Part shown: one piece after another, positions 7,339-15,950 of the stretch
Numbering within the stretch: the first letter of the stretch is position 1
How the letters are laid out: the number at the start of each line of letters is the position of its first letter
Assembly: GCA_947450025.1 (NCBI GenBank)
Contig: CANFTW010000005.1
Location: forward strand, 62,001-126,000
DNA: 64,000 nt
Reading direction: 5' to 3'
From: Bacteroidota bacterium
GTDB lineage: Bacteria; Bacteroidota; Bacteroidia; B-17B0; Aurantibacillaceae
Program-made: the position numbers and the translations under genes
The notes under the pieces: generated by a model
The model's input: only the letters and a program-made list of their open reading frames with translations
What the model was told of the DNA's origin: nothing
Databases searched by the model: none

Positions 7339-10300
7339 TTGAAAAAAGCCTTGCATTTTAATATCTTTTTGATTGATATCTTTTGCGTTGATTAAATAAA
7401 AATAAGTTCCATCAGGCACAGATTTTCCATCTATTAGACCATCCCAGCCTTCATTAATATCATTCCAAGAATACATTTGTAAGCCCCAACGATCAAATAT
7501 TACACATTTAAAATCAATAATATTAAATCCCTTTACTTTAAAAATATCATTTGAATGATCATCATTTGGGGTAAATACATTAGGAACAATAATCGTAGGC
7601 TCTTCATTTAATACATTAATCACCACAAAATCCACATCAGAACATAATCCATTAGTTGCGGTTAGATAAACCGTATAACTTCCTGCAACCGAATAAGTTT
7701 GAGATGGAGCTAATTGAGTAGTTGCAGAATTGCCGTTTCCAAAATCCCAAACATAGGAATTTGCACCCGCACTATTATTAGTAAAATTAACAAGTAATGG
7801 TTTTACACCACCTGTTGGAGTTGCGCTAATATTTGCATTTACATTGACAACCACAACATTAATTGTTTGAGAAGTAGTCCCACAAACGTTAGTATTAGAA
7901 ACAGCCACTACTCCTCCACTTGTTGTTACAATAGAGTTAGTTGATGAACTATTTGACCATGAATACACAACTGGACTTCCTGTTGTTAATGGAACACCTC
8001 CTGTGACCGTTAATGTTGCTGTTTCATTTGGACAAATAGAATTACTACTAGATGTTAATACTAAAGAAGGAAAAGAAAAGTTACTGATGTTAGCTGATGC
8101 CGTTGCTGTTCCACATGCATTACTAACCGAAACCGTTTTCACTCCGGATGTATTTACCACAATAACATTAGTTGTTTCTCCTGAACTCCAACTATAGTTA
8201 GTAGCATTACTTATAGCTGTTAAAGTAGCGCTACTGCCTGGGCATAAAATATTTGAAGATGGAGTAACAGTCACAGTTGGCATTGGCAAAGCTGCAATTG
8301 AAATTGAAGCTGTTGCTTGTCCGCAAAAATTTGAAACAGTTACTGAATAAACACCCGAACTATTGATAGAAGTTGTATTTGTGGTTACTCCATTACTCCA
8401 TGAATAATTATTAATATTACTTAATGCAGTTAAAATTGCTGAACTTCCTGGGCATAAGCTTGTGGTTGATGAGGATACTGAAATGGTTGGAATTGGTAAA
8501 GAACTAATTGTTATAGAAGAACTCGCTTGACCACACAAATTTGAAACAGTTACCGAATAAATACCATTGCTATTTACCGAAATAGAATTTGTGGTAGCTC
8601 CACTACTCCAGTTATAATTATTTTCATTACTAGATGCGATTAACGTGGCACTGCCATTAGGACACAAGACACTTGAAGTTGAAGCTACAGATATTGTAGG
8701 TGTTTGCATAGTAGTAATAGAGATAGATGCACTTGCTACTCCACATAAATTTGAAACACTGGCCGTATAAACACCTGCACTATTAACAGATATTGTTGAG
8801 GTTGTTGCAGTATTACTCCAAGAGTAATTAGTTTCATTGCTCAATGCCGATAAAACTGCGGAATTAGAAGGGCATAGAATAGTTGTAGACGAAGCAATAG
8901 AAATGGTTGGAGTTGGTAAACTAGTAATTGAAACGGAAGAACTCGCTTGCCCACATACATTTGAAACGCTTACAGAATAAACACCGGCTGTGTTTACAGA
9001 AGCGGTATTTGTGGTAGCTCCACTACTCCATGAATAATTATTTTCGTTACTAAATGCGGTTAATGTGGCGTTGCCATTAGGACACAAAACACTTGACGTT
9101 GATGCAACAGATATCGTAGGTGTTTGTATAGTGGTAATAGAAATAGAGGCACTTGCTGCTCCACATAAATTTGAAACACTTACAGTATAAATCCCTCCAC
9201 TATTTACAGATGTTGTGGCAGTTGAAGCGGCGTTACTCCAAGAATAATTAGTTTCATTACTCAAAGCTGTTAATATTGCTGAAGAACTTGGGCATAGAAT
9301 TGAGGTAGATGTTGAAATAGAAATGGTTGGAGTTGGCAAACTAGTAATGAAAACAGAGGAACTAACTTGTGCACATGAATTTGAAACATTAACTGAATAC
9401 GTTCCTGACGTATTTAAAGAAATGGAATTAGTTGACGCACCTGTGCTCCAAGTATACGAAACAGCAGTATTCGTATTTGCTTGCAAAATAGCAGATTGAC
9501 CATTACACAATAAAGTAGCAGTTGGACTAATTGTTAAAGTGGGTAAAGGAATCACATTTAAACTTACGCTATCTTTTACAGTAGTAGTTTGGGTTCCGCA
9601 AGTTTTCACCACGGTGCAATATAATTTCACAACACCTGTTTCTGAAATTCCAGGAGTATAAACAGTCGATAAAGAATTAGTGGGGACAAAGTTACCTAGT
9701 GCGCCCGCACCTAAGCTCCAGTTAATGGAAGTGTAAGATCCTGAAGCGGTGGCTGAAAAACTTTGTGACGCATTAGCACAAATAGTTTGATTTGGACCAG
9801 CATCAACTGCCAAAGGTATATATGGCGCTTGACAGCCATGATTAACATAAGAAGCAGTACCAGATGGTGTAAATTCAACAGCACCTCCATCTTGCCCTCC
9901 TGGATTTCCGGCTTGATTAATTAAAAGCGCTCTATCATAGGTAACCGCATCAGAACATCCAACAGGAGAAGAAAACGATATTGTTAATGTTCTTAATCCA
10001 CCACCCGCTGTATAATTAGCAAAATGTCCAGTAGTATTTCCTGCGGTTTGAAAAATAATATAGAGGGTATCCGTTAAATTGACAAAACTTTGCGCTAAGG
10101 GTGTCCAAGCTGTACTTGTTACTAATAACACTTTAGCATTAGCAGGTAAAACCCCACCAACAGGTTCTCTTAAATAGCCACAACCTAAAATAGTAGCATT
10201 AACAGTAGCGACATCAGCTGCCGTAGAAGCATTTTTAGTTAATCCTAAAAAAGAATTGTTAGGCCATGTAACTGATAAACTGGCTGTATTTAAAGCCGTT

Positions 10301-10446
10301 GAACCAACTTTAAAAATAACCATTTCATTTTGACCTTCTTGTGAACCTGCGCAGGCATCTACTAAAATACTTTGAATTTCAAAACATTGTGATTTTAGTT
10401 GTCTTGTTGAGATAACAATTATTATTAATAAAACAATTTTCTTCAT
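7327..10446 (-). CDS. Large secreted Ig-like repeat protein with PKD and T9SS type B sorting domain
   Basis: 1039 residues. Signal peptide 1-19, then an N-terminal domain of about 200 residues (CFEIQSILVDACAG, GGQDGGAVEFTPSG) seen at the head of many gliding-associated exports. Residues ~300-865 hold eight ~70-residue Ig-like repeats of the pattern PTISV...LCPxxSAxLTA...NYSWS...GxYSVSVSNxCG. A PKD module follows (YVWDFGNGNS). The last ~90 residues (VPNVFTPNDDHSNDIFKVKG, FDRWGLQMY, GWDGLIDGK, PDGTYFYLI) are a textbook type B gliding-motility C-terminal signal. It is likely a surface or released adhesin; the ligand is unknown. Confidence 0.9.
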   Translation of the reverse strand: MKKIVLLIIIVISTRQLKSQCFEIQSILVDACAGSQEGQNEMVIFKVGSTALNTASLSVTWPNNSFLGLTKNASTAADVATVNATILGCGYLREPVGGVLPANAKVLLVTSTAWTPLAQSFVNLTDTLYIIFQTAGNTTGHFANYTAGGGLRTLTISFSSPVGCSDAVTYDRALLINQAGNPGGQDGGAVEFTPSGTASYVNHGCQAPYIPLAVDAGPNQTICANASQSFSATASGSYTSINWSLGAGALGNFVPTNSLSTVYTPGISETGVVKLYCTVVKTCGTQTTTVKDSVSLNVIPLPTLTISPTATLLCNGQSAILQANTNTAVSYTWSTGASTNSISLNTSGTYSVNVSNSCAQVSSSVFITSLPTPTISISTSTSILCPSSSAILTALSNETNYSWSNAASTATTSVNSGGIYTVSVSNLCGAASASISITTIQTPTISVASTSSVLCPNGNATLTAFSNENNYSWSSGATTNTASVNTAGVYSVSVSNVCGQASSSVSITSLPTPTISIASSTTILCPSNSAVLSALSNETNYSWSNTATTSTISVNSAGVYTASVSNLCGVASASISITTMQTPTISVASTSSVLCPNGSATLIASSNENNYNWSSGATTNSISVNSNGIYSVTVSNLCGQASSSITISSLPIPTISVSSSTTSLCPGSSAILTALSNINNYSWSNGVTTNTTSINSSGVYSVTVSNFCGQATASISIAALPMPTVTVTPSSNILCPGSSATLTAISNATNYSWSSGETTNVIVVNTSGVKTVSVSNACGTATASANISNFSFPSLVLTSSSNSICPNETATLTVTGGVPLTTGSPVVYSWSNSSSTNSIVTTSGGVVAVSNTNVCGTTSQTINVVVVNVNANISATPTGGVKPLLVNFTNNSAGANSYVWDFGNGNSATTQLAPSQTYSVAGSYTVYLTATNGLCSDVDFVVINVLNEEPTIIVPNVFTPNDDHSNDIFKVKGFNIIDFKCVIFDRWGLQMYSWNDINEGWDGLIDGKSVPDGTYFYLINAKDINQKDIKMQGFFQLIK
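7855..9548 (-). repeat. Eight tandem ~70-residue Ig-like repeats, two of them in duplicated pairs
   Basis: Units 2-3 and 4-5 alternate two subtypes ('SLPTPTIS...ETNYSWSN' and 'QTPTISVASTSSVLCPNG...ENNYNWSSG' style), so a two-unit block of about 420 bases appears to have duplicated. The outer units 1, 7 and 8 are more diverged. Confidence 0.8.
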
Positions 10447-10496
10447 GGGGTGATTTTAATAATATAATTTAGGATTATATACCTAGAATAAAAATA

Positions 10497-13487
10497 CTAA
10501 TTCTGAATGACAATTTTAAAATTTTCAGTCTTATACGGGGTTTCTATTTTTGCAAAATAAATTCCCGGCGCAATAATAGCGATATTGATTTCTGTTTGAG
10601 AACTTGTAATTTTATTTTCTGTAACCAATTGTCCTGACAGATCATATAAGGCTATTGTAGCATTTTTAGGGACTGATTTTTTGAATTCAATCACTAAATC
10701 ATTTTCGTTTTGATAATAATTATAAACCCAATGGTCAGTTTGTAACCGGTCAATATAAACTGGACTATATACTTTAAATACTCCTGAATTTTCAATCGCA
10801 GATAAACGGTAATATGTAATCGCTTTATTTGGTGAAGGATCAGAAAATGAGTAGTTTTTAACTCCAATTGTTTCCGTATTCTTAACATAGATACTTCCTA
10901 AATATGAAAAATTTATTCCATCATCACTTCTTTCAATTATGTATTTTTCAATATTCTCTTCCATCATCACCTTCCATATCACGTAATTCTTATCCTCATT
11001 TTCCACAACAAAATAGTCTACCAATTCAACGGGTAATGGTATTGCACACATACTGCAAGTGCCTGAAGTTGTTATAGAATAAGTGATGATTTCATCTCCT
11101 CTATTCATTGTTCCTCCAATAGAAGCAGAGCCGCCAGTAATAATCATTTTTACTGTTCCGTTCGCATTATTACAACCCGCAGCTAAATTAGCTGTCGAAG
11201 TAGTATATGTTCCTAAGGAAGAATAAAGCGTACAAGTTCCATTTGATACAGTCATAGTTGATGACTGAGCAGAAACTGTTCCTCCTGAATTTGTAATTGA
11301 AATTTTATCGCTGCCATCCATCGCCGAATTTGAGCAACCACTTGCTCTAGCTTTAAACTCTGCCGTGATAGTAGCGGTGCAAGTAGATTCTAAGTTAAAT
11401 GTTGTGGAAACATTTGTAGTGGAACATCCGGATCCACAAGCAACTGTTGCCGAACCACTACAAAAAGTGCCATAAGCAGAATAGGTTGAATTCAAATTAC
11501 AAGGTCCAATATTATCGCCACAACCAAATGTGTAACCTGTTCCCATAGCTCCATTTGCTATACAAACAGTTCCACTTCCTGCGGGACAATTCCATTGGGC
11601 ATACAAAGTAAGATCAGCAGTAAATGCATAAGAAGCATTGTTACCATAAGAGCTACCACTTCCATTAACTGCAGTATTCCACCCAGTAAATGTACATGCT
11701 CCATTGGAGTTACTATTTGTAAACCCATTACTAGTTAAATTTGTGGTGACACTCCCTGTTTGAGACGCCATAGATCCAGAACCACCATTCCCATTAAAGG
11801 TAACCGTATGAGAGCAGTTCCATTGCGCATATAAAGTTATGTCTGCTGCAAAACTGTATGCTTGAGCATCTGTATAAGCTGTTCCACTTCCATTAGCCAA
11901 AGTATTCCATCCAGTAAAGGAACATCCGCTTTGGCTAAACCCATTGCTTGTTAAATTTGTGGTGACACTCCCTGTTTGAGACGCCATAGATCCAGAACCA
12001 CCATTAGCATTAAAAGTTACTGTATGGGATGCGCCGCTACAGTTCCATTGCGCATATAAGGTTAAATCAGCTGCAAAGCTATATGATTGAGCATCTGTAT
12101 AAGATGTTCCACTGCCATTAACCGCTGTATTCCAACCTGTAAAAATACAAACACCGTTGGTAAACCCATTACTTGTTAAATTTGTTGTAGAACTTGCTAT
12201 TTGAGCAGTCATAGAACCTGAACCACCATTAGCATTAAAGGTAACTGTGTGAGGACAATTCCATTGCGCATATAAGGTTAAATCGGCTGCAAAGCTGTAT
12301 GCTTGTGCATTTGTATAAGAGGTGCCAGTACCATTAGCCGCTGTATTCCAACTAGTAAAAGTACAGCCACTTTGGGTAAACCCATTGCTGGTTAAATTTG
12401 TGGAGACACTTGCCGTTTGAACCGCCATTGAACCTGAACCTCCATTAGCATTAAAGGTAACCGTGTGAGAACAGTTCCATTGTGCATACAAGGTTAAGTC
12501 TGCTGCAAAACTATATGCCTGAGAATTTGTATAAGCTGTTCCAGTACCATCAGCCGCTGTATTCCAACCAGTAAAAGTACAGCCACTTTTTGTAAAGGCA
12601 TTGCTGGTTAAATTTGTGGAGACACTGGCCGTTTGAACAGCCATTAAACCTGAACCTCCATTAGCATTAAAGGTAACCGTGTGAGAACAGTTCCATTGTG
12701 CATACAAGGTTAAGTCTGCTGCAAAGCTGTATGCCTGAGAATTTGTATAAGCTGTTCCAGTACCATTAGCCGCTGTATTCCAACCTGTAAAAGTACAGCC
12801 ACTTTTTGTAAAGGCATTGCTGGTTAAATTTGTGGAGACACTAGCTGTTTGTGCAGACATACTTCCTGCACCTCCATTAGCATTAAAGGTAACGGTGTGT
12901 GAAGTGCTGCAAGCGCCAACTAATTTCACATCATCTATTCTAAACTGAACTGTAGTTGCAGAAGTATTTAAAAATCTAATTCGTAAATTTGAAGCCGATG
13001 GTATTCCAGAAGTAATAGTTACTAAAGACCAAACAGCAGTTCCGGAACCAGCAGTTAAAGACAGCGTAGGCAAAGCAGTATAAGAAATTCCATCCGTACT
13101 AACTGTAATTGCTAATTCAGAACCAGTAGATGCTGTAGTACTTTTAAATACACCAAAAGTTAATGTTGAGGAAGAGCAGGCGCTATTATTTATACCTGCA
13201 ATTTGAAAATCTTTTGTACCACCTGTTGTTAAAAATACATTACCTGAAGCAGAGAATCCAGGGTATGTCGATGATGGGGTTGAAGTCCTAACATCGCCCG
13301 ATCCTGTAAAAGTAATTGGAGATCCATTTTGAAAAGTATTTGCAGTAATTAAAGTGTTTGCAGAAGGGCTGCCCATGTTTTCGGAAAAAATCGTGGTTTG
13401 TCCCCAGCTATTCATAAAAGCAAGCAAAAGCAAAGTAATGAAGCTGATGGATGTAAAATGTTTTTTTGAAATGATATATTTGCCCAT
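10497..13487 (-). CDS. Secreted InlB-type (Listeria-Bacteroides) repeat protein with T9SS type A sorting domain
   Basis: 996 residues from the ATG at 13487. That start is preferred over the ATG at 13574 because it opens directly onto a signal peptide (MGKYIISKK, hydrophobic stretch, SWGQ). An N-terminal jelly-roll-like domain is followed at about residues 195-633 by six ~71-residue repeats with SHTVTFNANGGSGSM, GWNTAANGTGT and LTLYAQWNC, the Listeria-Bacteroides (InlB B-type) repeat. A Cys-rich region of unknown fold comes next, then an LPVELVDY/ITYYRLSAIE module and a type A sorting domain ending YKTENFKIVIQN. A surface adhesion or matrix role is inference. Confidence 0.9.
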   Translation of the reverse strand: MGKYIISKKHFTSISFITLLLLAFMNSWGQTTIFSENMGSPSANTLITANTFQNGSPITFTGSGDVRTSTPSSTYPGFSASGNVFLTTGGTKDFQIAGINNSACSSSTLTFGVFKSTTASTGSELAITVSTDGISYTALPTLSLTAGSGTAVWSLVTITSGIPSASNLRIRFLNTSATTVQFRIDDVKLVGACSTSHTVTFNANGGAGSMSAQTASVSTNLTSNAFTKSGCTFTGWNTAANGTGTAYTNSQAYSFAADLTLYAQWNCSHTVTFNANGGSGLMAVQTASVSTNLTSNAFTKSGCTFTGWNTAADGTGTAYTNSQAYSFAADLTLYAQWNCSHTVTFNANGGSGSMAVQTASVSTNLTSNGFTQSGCTFTSWNTAANGTGTSYTNAQAYSFAADLTLYAQWNCPHTVTFNANGGSGSMTAQIASSTTNLTSNGFTNGVCIFTGWNTAVNGSGTSYTDAQSYSFAADLTLYAQWNCSGASHTVTFNANGGSGSMASQTGSVTTNLTSNGFSQSGCSFTGWNTLANGSGTAYTDAQAYSFAADITLYAQWNCSHTVTFNGNGGSGSMASQTGSVTTNLTSNGFTNSNSNGACTFTGWNTAVNGSGSSYGNNASYAFTADLTLYAQWNCPAGSGTVCIANGAMGTGYTFGCGDNIGPCNLNSTYSAYGTFCSGSATVACGSGCSTTNVSTTFNLESTCTATITAEFKARASGCSNSAMDGSDKISITNSGGTVSAQSSTMTVSNGTCTLYSSLGTYTTSTANLAAGCNNANGTVKMIITGGSASIGGTMNRGDEIITYSITTSGTCSMCAIPLPVELVDYFVVENEDKNYVIWKVMMEENIEKYIIERSDDGINFSYLGSIYVKNTETIGVKNYSFSDPSPNKAITYYRLSAIENSGVFKVYSPVYIDRLQTDHWVYNYYQNENDLVIEFKKSVPKNATIALYDLSGQLVTENKITSSQTEINIAIIAPGIYFAKIETPYKTENFKIVIQN
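11587..12903 (-). repeat. Six tandem InlB-type repeats of about 213 bases
   Basis: Each unit encodes HTVTFNANGG...GWNT...YAQWNC. The first three units (12250-12903) are nearly identical at the DNA level; the later ones are more diverged and one has a short insertion of Asn/Ser residues. Confidence 0.85.
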
Positions 13488-13584
13488 TGCATTTAAAAAA
13501 TTAAAATTAATTAAAGCGGTTTCGGATGTTTTTTCGTCAAATGTTCTTGATGAAAAACCCTCTAGGGTGATCACTTTGCGAGGG

Positions 13585-13592
13585 CAAATTTA
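13585..13592 (-). promoter_or_regulatory. Possible -7 box (TAAATTTG) of the InlB-repeat gene
   Basis: TAAATTTG on the minus strand lies 97 bases before the ATG at 13487 and upstream of the alternative ATG at 13574. No properly spaced -33 element is visible. Confidence 0.3.
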
Positions 13593-13736
13593 AAGGGTAC
13601 AGGAATAGTTTTCATATCGTTTTCATTAACAAATTGTTAAAGTTCGGGTAATTTGAAGTCATTTAACAACTAATAATCTTTAGACGAACTTGATTTTTTA
13701 TTCGAGGAAATTTCAATATTTCATAATACCTTTCAT

Positions 13737-13744
13737 TAACTTTG
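13737..13744 (+). promoter_or_regulatory. Possible -7 box (TAACTTTG) of the thioredoxin-like gene
   Basis: TAACTTTG matches TAnnTTTG and is followed by GCA, 21 bases before the ATG at 13766. The -33 region has only an imperfect TTTC. Confidence 0.45.
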
Positions 13745-13765
13745 CAGTAAATTAAATGAGTTAAC

Positions 13766-14380
13766 ATGAAAAAAGGATACATATTTTTTGCATTACTAAT
13801 TGCTTGCGGTGTTTTATTATCATTTATTAATACCGTTTCTGTTACTGAGCTTGGCTTAAATGCTGCATTACCAATGCCTAATGAAAAAATGAAAGATGTT
13901 AGCGGAAAAGAGGTGTCGCTAAACACGGCTAAAACTGCTAAAGGCTTATTGATTATTTTTTCTTGTAATACCTGTCCTTATGTAAAGTTAAGTGAAAGTC
14001 GCATTAAAGCATTAACGGACAGTTGTCTTAAAAAAGGGATTGGATGTGTCATTCTAAATAGTAATGAAGCACAACGTGCGGAAGAGGATAGTTTTGAAGA
14101 AATGAAAAAATATGCGGGAGCTCAGGCTTTCAATTGTTATTACCTAGTTGATACAAACTCCAAGCTAGCGGACGCTTTTGGTGCAAACAAAACACCCCAA
14201 TGTTTTTTGTTTAACAACAAAGGTTTGATTTACAAAGGATCGATTGACGACAATGTAAAAGACCCCGCTTTGGTTAAAGAGCATTATTTACAAGATGCCA
14301 TTGATGCTTTATGTAAAAATGAAATTCCTAAATTTCAAGAAACTAAATCTATAGGCTGTTCTATTAAACGACTTGAATAA
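13766..14380 (+). CDS. Exported thioredoxin-like / redoxin family protein
   Basis: 204 residues with an N-terminal hydrophobic segment (residues ~4-22) serving as signal or membrane anchor. The thioredoxin fold shows C67-N-T-C70 in IFSCNTCPYVK, then a VDTNSKLADAFGANKTPQCFLF block that holds the cis-proline loop (KTPQC) and an extra Cys. This places it with periplasmic thiol-disulfide or AhpC/TSA-type redox proteins. CNTCPY instead of WCGPC suggests an atypical redox potential. It stands alone between divergent and convergent genes, with its own -7 box and a strong terminator. The physiological partner cannot be read from context. Confidence 0.85.
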   Translation: MKKGYIFFALLIACGVLLSFINTVSVTELGLNAALPMPNEKMKDVSGKEVSLNTAKTAKGLLIIFSCNTCPYVKLSESRIKALTDSCLKKGIGCVILNSNEAQRAEEDSFEEMKKYAGAQAFNCYYLVDTNSKLADAFGANKTPQCFLFNNKGLIYKGSIDDNVKDPALVKEHYLQDAIDALCKNEIPKFQETKSIGCSIKRLE

Positions 14381-14391
14381 AGAAAAAAATA

Positions 14392-14434
14392 CCACATTAA
14401 AAAGGCCAATCAATGATTGGCCTTTTTAATGTGG
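14392..14434. terminator. Long bidirectional terminator
   Basis: A 20-bp perfect inverted repeat (CCACATTAAAAAGGCCAATC / GATTGGCCTTTTTAATGTGG) separates the convergent thioredoxin-like gene and frr. Confidence 0.85.
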
Positions 14435-14451
14435 GTTAAATTAATTTTATT

Positions 14452-15012
14452 TTAAACCGTTAAAATTTCTTTTTCTTTTTGCTCTAAATGTTTTTCGCAT
14501 TTAGAGACATATTCATCTATAATGGATTGCATTTTAACTTCCCCACCCTTTGCTTCATCTTCAGGTAAACCTGCTTTTTGTAATGCTTTAATTTTATCTA
14601 TCGATTCTTTACGAATTGTTCTTAAACTTACTTTAGCATCTTCACCACATGATTTAGATGTTTTCACTAAATCTTTACGGCGTTCCTCTGTTAATGGTGG
14701 GACAATGATACGAATCAATACGCCATCATTTTGAGGATTAAATCCTAAGTTAGCTGCTTGAATTGCTTTTTCAATTGGTGTTAACATTGATTTTTCCCAA
14801 GGTTGAACTAAAATCGTTCTAGAATCCTGAGTATTTACACTTGCAACATTACCTAGGGTTGTTTTTGCTCCATAATAATCAACAAAAATACTATCCAACA
14901 TACTTGGATTTGCTTTCCCGGCACGAATTTTCGATAATTCAGATTCTAAATGAGAAATAGTTTTCTCCATTTGTGACTTTGCACTTTCTAATACTGTTTT
15001 AATATCACTCAT
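14452..15012 (-). CDS. frr: Ribosome recycling factor
   Basis: 186 residues, the normal RRF length. With EF-G it splits post-termination ribosomes. Domain I is the three-helix bundle, with KIRAGKANPSMLDSIFVDYYG near the start and PPLTEERRKDLVK later. Domain II is the inserted beta region (TLGNVASVNTQDSRTILVQPWEKSM). The start is the ATG giving MSDIKTVLE. In many bacteria pyrH lies immediately upstream; here thyA is upstream on the same strand instead, with a 60-base gap. Confidence 0.98.
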   Translation of the reverse strand: MSDIKTVLESAKSQMEKTISHLESELSKIRAGKANPSMLDSIFVDYYGAKTTLGNVASVNTQDSRTILVQPWEKSMLTPIEKAIQAANLGFNPQNDGVLIRIIVPPLTEERRKDLVKTSKSCGEDAKVSLRTIRKESIDKIKALQKAGLPEDEAKGGEVKMQSIIDEYVSKCEKHLEQKEKEILTV

Positions 15013-15072
15013 AATTAAATTTTATGTAAAGTTAATTGTATTCTAATGATTGATGAAATTTTATTTACTTTT

Positions 15073-15867
15073 TTATACAGCCACTTCTGCTTTAATGTGT
15101 GGATGAGGATCGTAATTCTCTAATGTAAAATCGTCAATTGTAAAATCAAAAATTGATTTTACATCTGGGTTTATTTTCATACTTGGCAAGCTCCTAAAAT
15201 CTCTTGTCAATTGCAATTTAGCTTGATCTATATGATTTGAATACAGATGTGCGTCGCCTAATGTGTGAACAAAATCACCTAATTGCAAATTACACACCTG
15301 AGCAATCATCATCGTTAATATAGCATAAGAAGCGATATTAAAAGGAACACCTAAAAAAATGTCTGCACTGCGTTGATATAATTGGCAACTTAATTTTCCA
15401 TTAGCGACATAAAACTGAAAAAATGCATGACATGGTGGCAATTTCATATGGTTAATATCAGCAACATTCCAAGCACTCACAATTAATCTTCTTGAATCGG
15501 GATTATTTTTAATCATGTCAACTACCTGAGTAATTTGATCAATATGTTTACCATCAGGGGTTGGCCAACTTCTCCATTGATAACCATAAACAGGCCCTAA
15601 GTTCCCTTCGGCATCAGCCCATTCATCCCAAATACGTACACCGTTTTCTTTTAAATACTTGATATTAGTATCTCCTTTTAAAAACCATAACAATTCATGA
15701 ATAATTGATTTGGTGTGAAGTTTTTTTGTTGTTAATAAGGGAAATCCTTCGGCTAGGTTATAACGCATTTGATAACCAAATACACTAATGGTTCCTGTTC
15801 CAGTTCTATCTTCTTTTTTAACGCCGTGTTCTAAAACATGACGCATTAAATCATGGTATTGTTTCAT
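15073..15867 (-). CDS. thyA: Thymidylate synthase (ThyA type)
   Basis: 264 residues, identical in length to the E. coli enzyme. It methylates dUMP to dTMP using methylene-tetrahydrofolate. The nucleophile is C146 in [12 protein letters not shown], the phosphate-binding Arg pair is R126-R127 in [11 protein letters not shown], and [17 protein letters not shown] and [11 protein letters not shown] are the substrate-binding blocks. The C-terminus ends in Val after IKAEVAV, as required for ring closure. No folA follows in the window. frr is downstream on the same strand. Confidence 0.98.
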   Translation of the reverse strand: MKQYHDLMRHVLEHGVKKEDRTGTGTISVFGYQMRYNLAEGFPLLTTKKLHTKSIIHELLWFLKGDTNIKYLKENGVRIWDEWADAEGNLGPVYGYQWRSWPTPDGKHIDQITQVVDMIKNNPDSRRLIVSAWNVADINHMKLPPCHAFFQFYVANGKLSCQLYQRSADIFLGVPFNIASYAILTMMIAQVCNLQLGDFVHTLGDAHLYSNHIDQAKLQLTRDFRSLPSMKINPDVKSIFDFTIDDFTLENYDPHPHIKAEVAV

Positions 15868-15898
15868 CTTGATAATATAAATACTTTACGAAAATAAA

Positions 15899-15927
15899 AA
15901 ATCCTTTCTGCAAAAACAGAAAGGATT
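15899..15927 (-). terminator. Intrinsic terminator after the PKD/Ig-like adhesin gene
   Basis: On the minus strand AAATCCTTTCTG pairs with CAGAAAGGATTT and is followed by a T run. It sits 24 bases past the adhesin stop and just before thyA. Confidence 0.85.
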
Positions 15928-15950
15928 TATCAATCTTTATTAAGAACCTA

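Noticed and set aside
11587-12903. CRISPR-like regular repetition
   Set aside because: The repeats are 213 bases, in frame and coding for a known protein repeat, with no short repeat-spacer pattern.
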